Source: Azophilus sp965221755 (GTDB taxonomy: Bacteria; Pseudomonadota; Gammaproteobacteria; Pseudomonadales; Azotimanducaceae). Taken from it: a stretch of DNA of 64,000 nucleotides. Shown piece after piece: positions 33,324 through 41,140 of this stretch. The position numbers and the translations under genes are program-made. The notes under the pieces are model-generated. The model was given only the letters and a program-made list of their open reading frames with translations, had not been told where the DNA came from and did not search any database. How positions within the stretch are numbered: the stretch's first letter is position 1; each line of letters starts with the position of its first letter. The DNA is taken from NCBI GenBank assembly GCA_965221755.1, contig OZ244921.1, positions 2,666,001-2,730,000 on the forward strand, read 5' to 3'.

Positions 33324-33499
33324 ATGCTCTCCGTCTCATCCAATGCCTCCTCCACCTGTTCGCCAATGGCCTTGAGGACGTCGGAGCGTCCCGCAAAGGC
33401 GGGTGGGGGAAGCCGCTCCCCGCGCCGGCTGAAGGCGCGCAGCGCCTTTGCCGCCTGCGGGGCAATGCCCTTTCTCAGGGGAATGTCGGGATGCCTCAT
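32180..33499 (-). CDS. AAA ATPase, copy B
   Basis: A 439-residue ATPase identical to copy A from SHLVISGPPGSGKT to the C-terminus. Its N-terminal 60 residues (MRHPDIPLRKGIAPQAAKAL onward, with PPPAFAGRSDVLKAI) differ and are the same as in the truncated copy C at 26779-27037. The two complete genes lie head to tail, 54 bases apart. The pattern of a shared core and exchanged N-termini suggests that the N-terminus determines a partner or target. Confidence 0.8.
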   Translation of the reverse strand: MRHPDIPLRKGIAPQAAKALRAFSRRGERLPPPAFAGRSDVLKAIGEQVEEALDETESIPSHLVISGPPGSGKTSALAEAAKRFRAKDVIPVMLAGEDLSNPVEVVAAALTAAGREGSVPQLAEQRAKSVSGGTDLRLARIKRDVKTTTDAVSADLMAGEKSAWRVIGALVERDPLLLFLVDEAQNAPPFDASRAFHLTSSLAQGSTPGIRATTVFAGLSDTPARLARAGASPRLARDAFVLGAFSEAEAEAAVTGFLDHPPFGLSGVVPDAGRRRLARSVAVAGERYPRHVHCYLAELAGQLAERPASVDVGRMLEGGHRRRLSYSRQVVGNARLDSRVRPILSRRLDAAGRNGAVSHAGLVDEIVDRTGRSAALAEESVEWIVHCGLLEPSPSARGMLRVPIPSLRTYLCAESDDDALAEMARECDRALKAKAGPSP

Positions 33500-33695
33500 C
33501 GCCTTCGCCCCGTTCAGGCCACCATAAGCCGATTATAGAGTGGGCCAAGCGCTCACGCACAATGCGCAGGGCGGTCAGGTCGAGGGCCGGACTTCGCCCT
33601 CAGCCCACGACCCCCGCCAAGGACCGGGCAGTCCAAGGCCAGGAGCGAACCCGCAAGGTCCGGCCCCTTTCTCCTATGCGCAGCAAGGGGGCAAC
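33241..33695. repeat. 455-bp direct repeat, right copy
   Basis: Partner of 26779-27233. It ends with GGGGGCAAC, after which the two flanks differ completely. The palindrome CCCCTT...AAGGGG at its end also occurs, diverged, at 30410-30435 after the plus-strand ATPase. Confidence 0.85.
33532..33537 (-). promoter_or_regulatory. TATAAT -10-like box upstream of ATPase copy B
   Basis: A perfect TATAAT on the minus strand, 33 bases before the start codon; the same box is kept in the truncated copy C (27070-27075). No good -35 is seen. Confidence 0.4.
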
Positions 33696-34117
33696 TTGTC
33701 GGGCTTGCCCTCGATGACCTTGCGCCTGATGCCGACGCATTCAGGCGGGCTGTGGCGCCGCTCGCTGCCCTCGCCATCCGCCTTCAATCCATGAGGGCAC
33801 CAGCTTGGTGTCCGCGCAAACCGCCGTCCAAGTCCACACGTCTCGCCCCAAGACCCATTCAAGTGCTCCGCAACCGTTGCTGAGCGCTCCTTTGCCCTGT
33901 CGCCCGAGCTCGGATTCCCATGAACCCCGCCACTAGCGTTTCATGTACCATTTGAAACCGCGTGACGCAGTTGCATGCCCCAACGACGCCGCGCAGCGGT
34001 TTTCCCACACGCGAGGCTCTTCATGCACTGCTTGACTGACTTCAAGAACTTCGCTAAGGCAGTCAAGACACTAGCCTCCGACTCTCAACTCGAATCGTAT
34101 CCCGACCGACTTGCCCA
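33696..34117. other. 422 bases without a gene
   Basis: Several short open frames are present but none has a ribosome site or a protein-like composition. The stretch joins the right edge of the repeat block to the ribokinase gene and probably contains the ribokinase promoter in its more A+T-rich last 200 bases. Confidence 0.5.
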
Positions 34118-35020
34118 ATGTCCGCCGCCAACAAAGTCCTCGTCGCCGGCTCCGTGAACATGGACCTGGTGGCCACCGTGTCCCGGCTGCCGCAGCCCGG
34201 CGAGACCTTGCCGGGCGAGGGCTTTGCCCTGCACCCGGGAGGCAAGGGCGCCAACCAGGCGGTGGCGGCGGCCAAGCTGGGCGCGGCCACGACCTTGGTG
34301 GGCTGCGTGGGCGAGGACGCCTTTGGCCGGCATCTGAGGGCTCACCTGCTGCAAAACGGCGTCGCCTGTTCGCTCAAGGTGGCCCAGGCGCCGACCGGCA
34401 CGGCGATGATTCTGGTCGATCAGGCGGGTGAGAACTCGATCGTCGTGATTCCCGGCGCCAACGGCTCGCTCGACGCCGCCGCGATGGCCGAGGCGCCCAT
34501 TCGGGCGGGCGACGTGCTGGTCAGCCAATTGGAAATTCCGGCGCCGACGGTCGCCGCCCTTTTCGAGCGGGGCCGGGCCGCCCAAGCCCTGAACCTGCTC
34601 AATGCCGCGCCGGCGATGGCTTGCGCGGCCGAGCTTTGGCCATTGGCGGACATCGTGGTGGTGAACGAAGTCGAGCTGGCGTGTTTTGCCAAGGCGCCGG
34701 TGGAGGACCGGCGGGGCGCCGTCAAGGCCGCCGTTGCGGCGCGCCGCTTTGCGCGGCAGATCGTCGTCGTGACCCTAGGCCGGGAAGGCGTGGTCGCAAT
34801 CGATGGGGATCGGGTGATTGAGCACCGCGGACATACCGTGCGGACCTTGGACGCCACCGGCGCCGGCGACTGCTTCGTGGGTGCGCTGGCCGCCCGCCTG
34901 TGCGCCGGACACCGCTTGGCGGACGGCTTGGCCTATGCCAACAAGGCAGCGGCCATCTGCGTGCAGCGGCCTGGCGCCGGGTCGTCGATGCCCACGCTTG
35001 CGGAAGTTGCGGCGGCGTAG
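34118..35020 (+). CDS. rbsK: ribokinase
   Basis: A 300-residue PfkB-family sugar kinase. The first signature is HPGGKGANQAVAAAKLG, with the ribokinase-specific NMD near the N-terminus (AGSVNMDLVATV), and the catalytic anion-hole motif is LDATGAGDCFVGALAA. It phosphorylates ribose to ribose 5-phosphate in the cytoplasm. It precedes adenine deaminase by 5 bases, so the pair probably salvages the base and sugar of nucleosides. Confidence 0.9.
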   Translation: MSAANKVLVAGSVNMDLVATVSRLPQPGETLPGEGFALHPGGKGANQAVAAAKLGAATTLVGCVGEDAFGRHLRAHLLQNGVACSLKVAQAPTGTAMILVDQAGENSIVVIPGANGSLDAAAMAEAPIRAGDVLVSQLEIPAPTVAALFERGRAAQALNLLNAAPAMACAAELWPLADIVVVNEVELACFAKAPVEDRRGAVKAAVAARRFARQIVVVTLGREGVVAIDGDRVIEHRGHTVRTLDATGAGDCFVGALAARLCAGHRLADGLAYANKAAAICVQRPGAGSSMPTLAEVAAA

Positions 35021-35025
35021 CGCCG

Positions 35026-35994
35026 ATGGACCGCGCGGCCTTCATTCAAGGGTTGCCCAAGGCCGAACTGCACCTGCACGTCGAGGGTTCGCTGGAGCCC
35101 GCCATGATGCTCGAACTGGCGGGCCGCAATGACGTTGAACTGCCCTATGCGGACATCGCCGAGGCGCGGGCCGCCTATGAGTTCGCCAACCTGCAGGACT
35201 TTCTGGATCTCTACTATGCCGGAACGCGCGCGCTGCGCGCGGCGGCCGACTTCTTCGCCTTGGCGGACGCCTGCTTTCGGCGGGTGGGCGCCGACAACGT
35301 CACCCATCTTGAGTGCTTTGTCGATCCGCAAGCGCACCTGAGCCGCGGCGTGCGGTTCGAGGACCTCATGCGGGGATTGAACGAGGCGGTTTGCCAAGCG
35401 GCGGACCGCGGCCTTGAGGTGTCGCTGATCCTGTGCTTCCTGCGGCACTTGAGCGAACGGGACGCCTTCAGGGCGCTTGAGGAGGCGGCGCCCCACCACG
35501 GCGACTTCATTGGCGTGGGGCTCGATTCCAGCGAACTTGGCCATCCGCCGAGAAAGTTCAGGAACGTCTTTGCGGCAGCCCGGGAGCTCGGTTTCAGGCT
35601 CACCGCCCATGCCGGGGAGGAAGGTCCGGCGCAATACGTTTGGGAGGCGCTTGACGTGTTGGGCGTGGAGCGCATCGACCACGGCAACCGCGCCTTGGAG
35701 GATGACGCCCTGGTCGCCCGCCTGCGCCGCGACCAAGTGCCGCTGACCCTGTGTCCGCTGTCCAACCTCAAGCTTCGCGTGGTGCCTCATCTGCGGGCGC
35801 ATCCGCTCAGGCGGATGCTTGACCTTGGTTTGCTGGCCACGGTGAATTCCGACGATCCGGCCTACTTCGGAGGCTACGTCAACGACAACTTCGTCCGGGT
35901 GGCTCAGGCCTTGGACCTCGGCGAAGCGGAACTTGCAGCGATTGCCGAGAACAGCTTCAAGGCGGCGTTTAAAGCAAAGGCGCTGCCGCCATGA
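35026..35994 (+). CDS. adenine deaminase (adenosine-deaminase superfamily)
   Basis: A 322-residue cytoplasmic deaminase. Metal and catalytic motifs are AELHLHVEGSLEP, LTAHAGEEG, RIDHGNRAL and NSDDPAYFGGY. The segment VGLDSSELGHPPRKF, with SSELGHPP, is typical of the adenine deaminase branch (as in Pseudomonas and fungal Aah1) rather than of adenosine deaminase. It converts adenine to hypoxanthine. ATG 35026 follows ribokinase closely and the end overlaps the glucokinase start (ATGA). Confidence 0.85.
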   Translation: MDRAAFIQGLPKAELHLHVEGSLEPAMMLELAGRNDVELPYADIAEARAAYEFANLQDFLDLYYAGTRALRAAADFFALADACFRRVGADNVTHLECFVDPQAHLSRGVRFEDLMRGLNEAVCQAADRGLEVSLILCFLRHLSERDAFRALEEAAPHHGDFIGVGLDSSELGHPPRKFRNVFAAARELGFRLTAHAGEEGPAQYVWEALDVLGVERIDHGNRALEDDALVARLRRDQVPLTLCPLSNLKLRVVPHLRAHPLRRMLDLGLLATVNSDDPAYFGGYVNDNFVRVAQALDLGEAELAAIAENSFKAAFKAKALPP

Positions 35995-36932
35995 GCGGGG
36001 CGCTGGTCGCCGACATCGGCGCCACCAGCGTCCGCTTCGGCCTAGGTGGCCGGGACGGGTTGGCGCGGCATGTGGAATTCGCCACCGGAGACTTCTCCGG
36101 CGCCGCCGATCTGCTGGCTGCGGCGACCGAGGCCTTGGGGGCCGGCGCCGTGGATTGCGCTTGCCTTGCCGTGGCTGGTCCGGCGATGCAGGGCCGGGCG
36201 ACGGTGGCCAAGCACCCCGAGCTGCGGTTCGATGCGGCCCAGCTGCGGGCTGTGCTCGGCTGTCCCGTGCAGGTTGTGAACGACTTCCACGCCTTGGCCA
36301 TGATGGTGCCGGCGGCGGAGCCTTTGCGGCAGGTGGGCGGCGGCGCTGGGGACGATGGCGTGCGGGCGGTCATCGGCCCGGGCTCAGGCCTCGGCATGGC
36401 GGGCCTGATTCCCGGCGACGGCGGCTGGCGGCCCGTGGCTTCGGAAGGCGGCCATGCGGATTTGGCGCCCGGTTCGCCCTTGGAGCAGGAGTTGCTGGGC
36501 GTTCTGCAACGCCGACACGGCCACGTCTGTTGGGAAACGGTGGTCAGCGGCCCCGGCTTGGCGCGTCTGCACCAAGCGGTCGCCGAACTTTGGGGCACCC
36601 CGGCCGAGGCGCTTTCCCCGACGCGGATCAGCGCCTTGGGAGCGAGCGTGGAGGATCCCCTCTGCCATCAAACGCTGGAGATCTTCTTCGCGCTGCTGGG
36701 CAGCGCCGCCGGCAACTTGGCCTTGACCTTCTGTGCCACCGGCGGCCTCTACATCGGCGGCGGCATCATCCCCCAATTGGCGGACTTCGCGCCCGCCAGC
36801 CCCATGCGCCGCCGCTTTGAGGAGCGCGGCGAATTGAGCGGCTACGTTGAACCCATCCCCATCCACCTCATGCTCGACCCCCTTTCCGGCCTCAAAGGCG
36901 CTCTGCGGTGCGCTTTGGCCATGAAGCCATAG
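35991..36932 (+). CDS. glk: glucokinase
   Basis: A 313-residue Glk-family kinase. The ATP-binding phosphate motif is ADIGATSVRFGLG, the sugar-binding region contains VNDFHALA, and the second motif is IGPGSGLGMAGL with EGGHADLAP. It phosphorylates glucose to glucose 6-phosphate. The coupled overlap with adenine deaminase makes a three-gene operon of sugar and purine salvage. Confidence 0.9.
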   Translation: MSGALVADIGATSVRFGLGGRDGLARHVEFATGDFSGAADLLAAATEALGAGAVDCACLAVAGPAMQGRATVAKHPELRFDAAQLRAVLGCPVQVVNDFHALAMMVPAAEPLRQVGGGAGDDGVRAVIGPGSGLGMAGLIPGDGGWRPVASEGGHADLAPGSPLEQELLGVLQRRHGHVCWETVVSGPGLARLHQAVAELWGTPAEALSPTRISALGASVEDPLCHQTLEIFFALLGSAAGNLALTFCATGGLYIGGGIIPQLADFAPASPMRRRFEERGELSGYVEPIPIHLMLDPLSGLKGALRCALAMKP

Positions 36933-36986
36933 TATCCTGTCCGGCTGATTCGTCGGCGTCAACGAGCGGCGGCGGGCGAGGGGCCG

Positions 36987-37889
36987 TCACTGGTCGAGCA
37001 GCAGGAACTCAAGCAGCGCCTTCTGGCTGTGCAGCCGATTGCCCGCCGCCGTCCAAGCGCCGCTGCGGGGATCGTCGAGCACGGTGGCGTTGACTTCCTC
37101 GCCCCGGTGCGCGGGCAGGCAGTGCAGGAACAGGGTGTCGGCGGCGGCCCGATCGAGCAGGGCCTCGGTCACTTGGTAGGGCGCGAAGGCCTGCCGCCGC
37201 CGGGCCTGCTCCTCTTCATGGCCGATGGAGGACCAGACGTCCGTGACCACCAGATGCGCCCCCTCGACGGCCTCCTCGGGCGTCTCGAACAAGCAGGCGT
37301 TGCCGGCGGCCAGCGCCGAGGCGGCCGGTTGGTGGCCGGGCGGGCAGGCCAGGCGCAGTTCAAACCCCCACTGCCGCGCCGCGTTGATGTAGGAGCTGCA
37401 CATGTTGTAGCCGTCGCCGATGAAGGCGACGCGGCGCCCGCCGATGGGGCCGCGCAACTCCTCGAAGGTCTGCATGTCCGCCAGCAGTTGGCAGGGATGG
37501 AAGCGGGCGGTCATGGCGTTGATCACCGGGATGTCGGCGGCGGCGGCGAAGGTTTCGAGGTCGTCGTGGCTTAGGGTCCGAATCATGGCGACGTCCACCA
37601 TCTGCGAGAGCACCCGAGCGGTGTCGCTGATGGGCTCCCCGCGCCCGAGTTGGGTGGCGGCGGGGCTTAGGAATATGGTCTGACCGCCGAGTTGAGCCAT
37701 TCCGGCCTCGAAGGCGACCCGAGTGCGGGTGCTGCTCAACTGCAGGATCAGCGCCCCGGTGCGTCCGGTCAGGGAACGATGGCCCGCACCGGCCAGATGC
37801 GCGCGCTTGAGTTCGGCGGCGCGCTTGGTGAGCGCCTTGAGCTCCTCGGGGCAACAGTCGAGCAGCGTCAGGAAGTGGCGCTTCGCCAT
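36987..37889 (-). CDS. argF: ornithine carbamoyltransferase
   Basis: A 300-residue enzyme with the carbamoyl-phosphate motif SSTRTRVAFE, the HPCQLLADMQT motif, and the ornithine-binding HCLPAHRGEEV. It makes citrulline from ornithine and carbamoyl phosphate in arginine synthesis. It follows argD by 11 bases on the same strand, the usual argDF pair. Confidence 0.95.
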   Translation of the reverse strand: MAKRHFLTLLDCCPEELKALTKRAAELKRAHLAGAGHRSLTGRTGALILQLSSTRTRVAFEAGMAQLGGQTIFLSPAATQLGRGEPISDTARVLSQMVDVAMIRTLSHDDLETFAAAADIPVINAMTARFHPCQLLADMQTFEELRGPIGGRRVAFIGDGYNMCSSYINAARQWGFELRLACPPGHQPAASALAAGNACLFETPEEAVEGAHLVVTDVWSSIGHEEEQARRRQAFAPYQVTEALLDRAAADTLFLHCLPAHRGEEVNATVLDDPRSGAWTAAGNRLHSQKALLEFLLLDQ

Positions 37890-37900
37890 GCTTGCGCTTG

Positions 37901-39061
37901 CTAGCGGCCAATGACCGCGGCGGCCTTGGCAACCAACTCGTCGGCTTCGGCGTCGGTCAGGATCAGGGGCGGCAGCAGGCGCATGGTGCGGTCGGCAATG
38001 GCATTGATGAGAATGCCGCCGTCGAGGCCGGCCTGCGCCATGCCGGGCTGGGGCTCGTTCAACTCCACGGCGATCATCAGCCCCTTGCCGCGAACCTCCT
38101 TGACGTTGTTGTTGCCCCTGAGCGCGTCCCGCAGCCCGTTCTGGATGCGTTCGCCGAGTTCGGCGGCGCGGGGGATCAGCTGCTCGCCCTCCAGCGTGTC
38201 GAGCACCGCGCAGGCGGCGGCGCAGGCCAGCAGGTTGCCGCCAAAGGTGGAGCCGTGGTGGCCGGGCTGGAACAGCTGCGCGGCTTCGCCCCGCGCCAGG
38301 CAGACGCCGATGGGCATGCCGTTGCCCAGGCCCTTGGCCGTGGTCGCCACGTCCGGCCGGCAGTCCGTGTGCTGGTAGGCGAAGAAGGCGCCGGTGCGGC
38401 CGTTGCCGGTTTGCACCTCATCAAGCATCAGCAGCCAGTTCTTGGCATCGCAGATGCGTCTCAGGGCATCGAGGTAGCCGGCCTCCGGCACGATGACGCC
38501 GGCTTCGCCCTGCACCGGCTCGACGAACACGCCCACCACGTCGGCGTTGTTGGCGGCGATCTGCTCGACCGCCTCGACATCGTTGTAGGGCGCCCGCACG
38601 AAGCCGTTCAGCAAGGGTTCGAACCCCGCATGGACCTTGCGGTTGCCGGTGGCCGTCAGCGTCGCCATGGTGCGTCCGTGAAAGCTGGACTCGGCCACCA
38701 CCAAGGCCGGGCGCTCAACGCCCATTTTGCGCCCATGCAGGCGGGCGATCTTGATGGCGGCCTCATTGGCCTCGGCGCCGGAGTTGGCGAAGAACGCTCG
38801 GTCCATCCCGGCCAGCGCGGCCAGCCGCTCGGCCAGTTCCGCCTGACGGGGAATCTCGTAGAGGTTGGAGGTGTGCAGCAACGTGGCCGCCTGCTCGCTG
38901 ATGGCTTGGGTGACGGCGGGGTGGGCGTGCCCCAGCCCGCATACGGCCAGCCCGGTTAGGGCGTCCAGGTAGCGCTTGCCCTCGGCGTCCTCAAGGTAGG
39001 CGCCTTCGCCCTTGGCGAAAGCCACGGGAAGGCGGGCGTAGGTGTTCATCAGATGGCTCAT
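37901..39061 (-). CDS. argD: acetylornithine aminotransferase
   Basis: A 386-residue class III PLP aminotransferase. Landmarks are FFANSGAEANEAAIKIAR, LLMLDEVQTGNGRTG and the PLP lysine in ATTAKGLGNGMPIGVCL. It converts N-acetylglutamate semialdehyde to N-acetylornithine and may also act on succinyl-diaminopimelate. ATG 39061 is used; ATG 39049, giving MNTYARLP, is the alternative. The 283 bases upstream hold no gene and are relatively T-rich. Confidence 0.95.
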   Translation of the reverse strand: MSHLMNTYARLPVAFAKGEGAYLEDAEGKRYLDALTGLAVCGLGHAHPAVTQAISEQAATLLHTSNLYEIPRQAELAERLAALAGMDRAFFANSGAEANEAAIKIARLHGRKMGVERPALVVAESSFHGRTMATLTATGNRKVHAGFEPLLNGFVRAPYNDVEAVEQIAANNADVVGVFVEPVQGEAGVIVPEAGYLDALRRICDAKNWLLMLDEVQTGNGRTGAFFAYQHTDCRPDVATTAKGLGNGMPIGVCLARGEAAQLFQPGHHGSTFGGNLLACAAACAVLDTLEGEQLIPRAAELGERIQNGLRDALRGNNNVKEVRGKGLMIAVELNEPQPGMAQAGLDGGILINAIADRTMRLLPPLILTDAEADELVAKAAAVIGR

Positions 39062-39344
39062 CGTCCGAACTCCGCAATCAGCTAATCAGCGGGAAACCCG
39101 CAACGCTAGCAGAGTTGGATGCGCATTGACAGGGCTTTTTCCTTTGTTTCTCCTTTGTTGTCAACGCAAAGCAGAGATGTCCCTTTTTTCCTTTGGCTTT
39201 TTCGTTTGGGGGAATCCAACGCACAAGGGCGCACGGCCCTCGCATTCTCGGATGATCGAGGATGGTTGCGGATTCAGTGCGGCCCACTGATCGGGCTGCC
39301 GAGCGCCAAAATGGGAATCGCCGTCCTTTGCGCGTCTTGGCGAC

Positions 39345-40604
39345 TTAGAGCGCTAGCTGCATCCAAGCCCAGAACTTGGTTGTGTCCCGGGCAGTGGCGC
39401 CGATGTTGAGCGGGTTGCCGTCGGCATGGTAGTCGGCGACCTTGAACCCTACCGAGAGCCGCTCGGTGGGCTTGGCGGTGGCCTGAAAGTTCCATTCCCA
39501 GCCATAGTCGAAGCCGCCCATCTCAGCCTTGAAGCCGCGCCAGGCGAACAGCAGGCCGACCGGCCCGGCCCGGCCTTGGAGCGTGACGTAGGTGTCGCGC
39601 AGGCCGGCTGCCGGAGTGACCAGGAACTTGTCCGCCCAGCCTTGATGGGCGTGCAGGGTGGCCAAGGGGAATTGAAAGGCCATGGTGCCGTCGCCCTCCA
39701 TGCGTTCGTGGCTGAGCTTGGCGGTGATGCCGTTCCACTGCTTGAGGGTGAGGCCGACGCTGCCTGCCCAGAAGGCCAGCGATAGGTCGTGGGGGTTGTG
39801 GCCGGTGTCTTTTTGCTGGCTCCGCTCGGCGGCGTAATGCGCCACCCAGCTTTCGCCCACGGGGATGTCGCCCCAAATCTTGGCCCCGAAGGTTTGCGCG
39901 GACAGGGTTCGGGCATTGGTGAAGTCGAGGTCGTAGAAGTAGCCCTCGATGGTCATGCCCTCGATGCCGGTGTATTCGAGGCGCGCCAGCAGGCCGTCCA
40001 GGTCATGGTCGCTGCGGTTGGGCAGGTCGTTGTCTTCGCCGAAGATGCGGTTGACGTTGTGGATGTGGCCGCCGTCGAAGGCGAGGTCTTCGGTCAGGTT
40101 GCTCTGCAACCGGAAGCCGTCCATGGACTGATGGTTCTGCCGGAAGAGCACCGTGCCGATGAAGCGGTGAAAGGGGGTTTTGCGGTGGAAGACCTCCTGG
40201 CGGCCGTAGCGCAGGGTGGTGCGGGGCAGACCGGTGAATTGAACGTAGGCTTGGTTGATTTCGGTGCCTTCCGGGTCGGCGACCACGGCGTACTCGGTCT
40301 TGCCGTTGGTGCCGCCGTCGTTATAGGTCTCGCCGCCGATCGTGGAGACGTGCTCGACCTCCGCAAGGGCGCTGAAGCCGCTGACCTCCGCGCTGCGGTA
40401 GATCAAGCCGGCCCGCAACGTGGACGCCCGGGCTTTGCGGTTGAGCTTGTCGTCGGCGTGCTCGAACCGATAGCGCAGGTTCAGGTCCCAATCGCCCTGG
40501 GTCCAACTGGGGGCGTCCGCCGCTTGCACGGGGCTGGTTAAGGCGCCAACCAAGCCGATCAGGCTGATTGCGCAATACGAAGGATATTTGCGTGAGCGTT
40601 GCAC
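39345..40604 (-). CDS. alginate-export-type outer-membrane porin
   Basis: A 419-residue protein starting at GTG 40604, with AGGGAG seven bases upstream. Its signal peptide ends at SPVQA-ADAP. The mature part is a sequence of amphipathic beta strands: NLRYRFEHADD, STLRAGLIYRSAEVSGFSAL, ADPEGTEINQAYVQF, LRYGRQEVFH, and a terminal WAWMQLAL ending in Leu after aromatic residues. These match the alginate-export (Alginate_exp) porin family. The transported solute is unknown. In-frame ATG 40679 would give a non-signal leader and is rejected. Confidence 0.8.
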   Translation of the reverse strand: MQRSRKYPSYCAISLIGLVGALTSPVQAADAPSWTQGDWDLNLRYRFEHADDKLNRKARASTLRAGLIYRSAEVSGFSALAEVEHVSTIGGETYNDGGTNGKTEYAVVADPEGTEINQAYVQFTGLPRTTLRYGRQEVFHRKTPFHRFIGTVLFRQNHQSMDGFRLQSNLTEDLAFDGGHIHNVNRIFGEDNDLPNRSDHDLDGLLARLEYTGIEGMTIEGYFYDLDFTNARTLSAQTFGAKIWGDIPVGESWVAHYAAERSQQKDTGHNPHDLSLAFWAGSVGLTLKQWNGITAKLSHERMEGDGTMAFQFPLATLHAHQGWADKFLVTPAAGLRDTYVTLQGRAGPVGLLFAWRGFKAEMGGFDYGWEWNFQATAKPTERLSVGFKVADYHADGNPLNIGATARDTTKFWAWMQLAL

Positions 40605-41140
40605 GTTGACTCCCTGCCTTGTGCCGTCGGCGTTGCGGACAAAGCCTTCGGCGGTGGCTGCGGCGTTCGCCTTGGCCACGGGTTGCGTTGATTAAATGCA
40701 ATCAATTGTACAACTTCCGCCATTGATGTGTTGAGCGCGCCGCACCAGCGCCAAGTTTGCGGCAATTCGGCGCTCTCGGCGGAATGCGGCACAATGCCGC
40801 GCTCCAGACCGGCTCAGGATGGACGCACCCCGCAACGACCCCGCCCATCATCTGCGGTTGGTTCATCGCATCCCTGCCGCTGCCGCTCAACAAGGCCCAA
40901 TCTGCGCCTTGCTTGGGCTGGTGTCAAGGCGAACCTTGGCCCTGGCCAAGGTTCGTTGGAGTTTCGCCGCGCGAAACTCCGCTGCCGTTGATTGGGCCGG
41001 GCTCCGAAAGTTCATGAGCCCGCACGGGCGCATCCGCTTGGCGGGTGCGTTGGAGTTTGGCCGGCGCACAACCCTGCGCCTGTTGCGCGGGACTGGTTCC
41101 GATGCGTTTCTTGAGCTTGCGCAGGCGCGCGAACCCATTC
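40605..41140. other. 536-base intergenic region with repeat elements
   Basis: No gene is supported. The left part is the promoter region of the porin. From 40957 two diverged MITE-like copies fill the rest. Confidence 0.55.
40957..41125. repeat. dispersed MITE-like elements, copies 6 and 7
   Basis: Copy 6 (40957-41026) has TTGGAGTTTCGCCGCGCGAA then ACTCC, and ends AGTTCATGAGCCCGCACGGG. Copy 7 (41051-41125) has TTGGAGTTTGGCCGGCGCAC and ends GATGCGTTTCTTGAGCTTGC. They are in the same orientation and follow the end of cobT. Confidence 0.5.

Noticed and set aside
36933..36986. Intrinsic terminator between glk and argF
   Set aside because: GC-rich but no clear stem followed by T residues could be found.
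40605..40679. Longer N-terminus of the porin from ATG 40679
   Set aside because: It would place 25 residues before a good signal peptide; GTG 40604 has an AGGGAG at the right distance.
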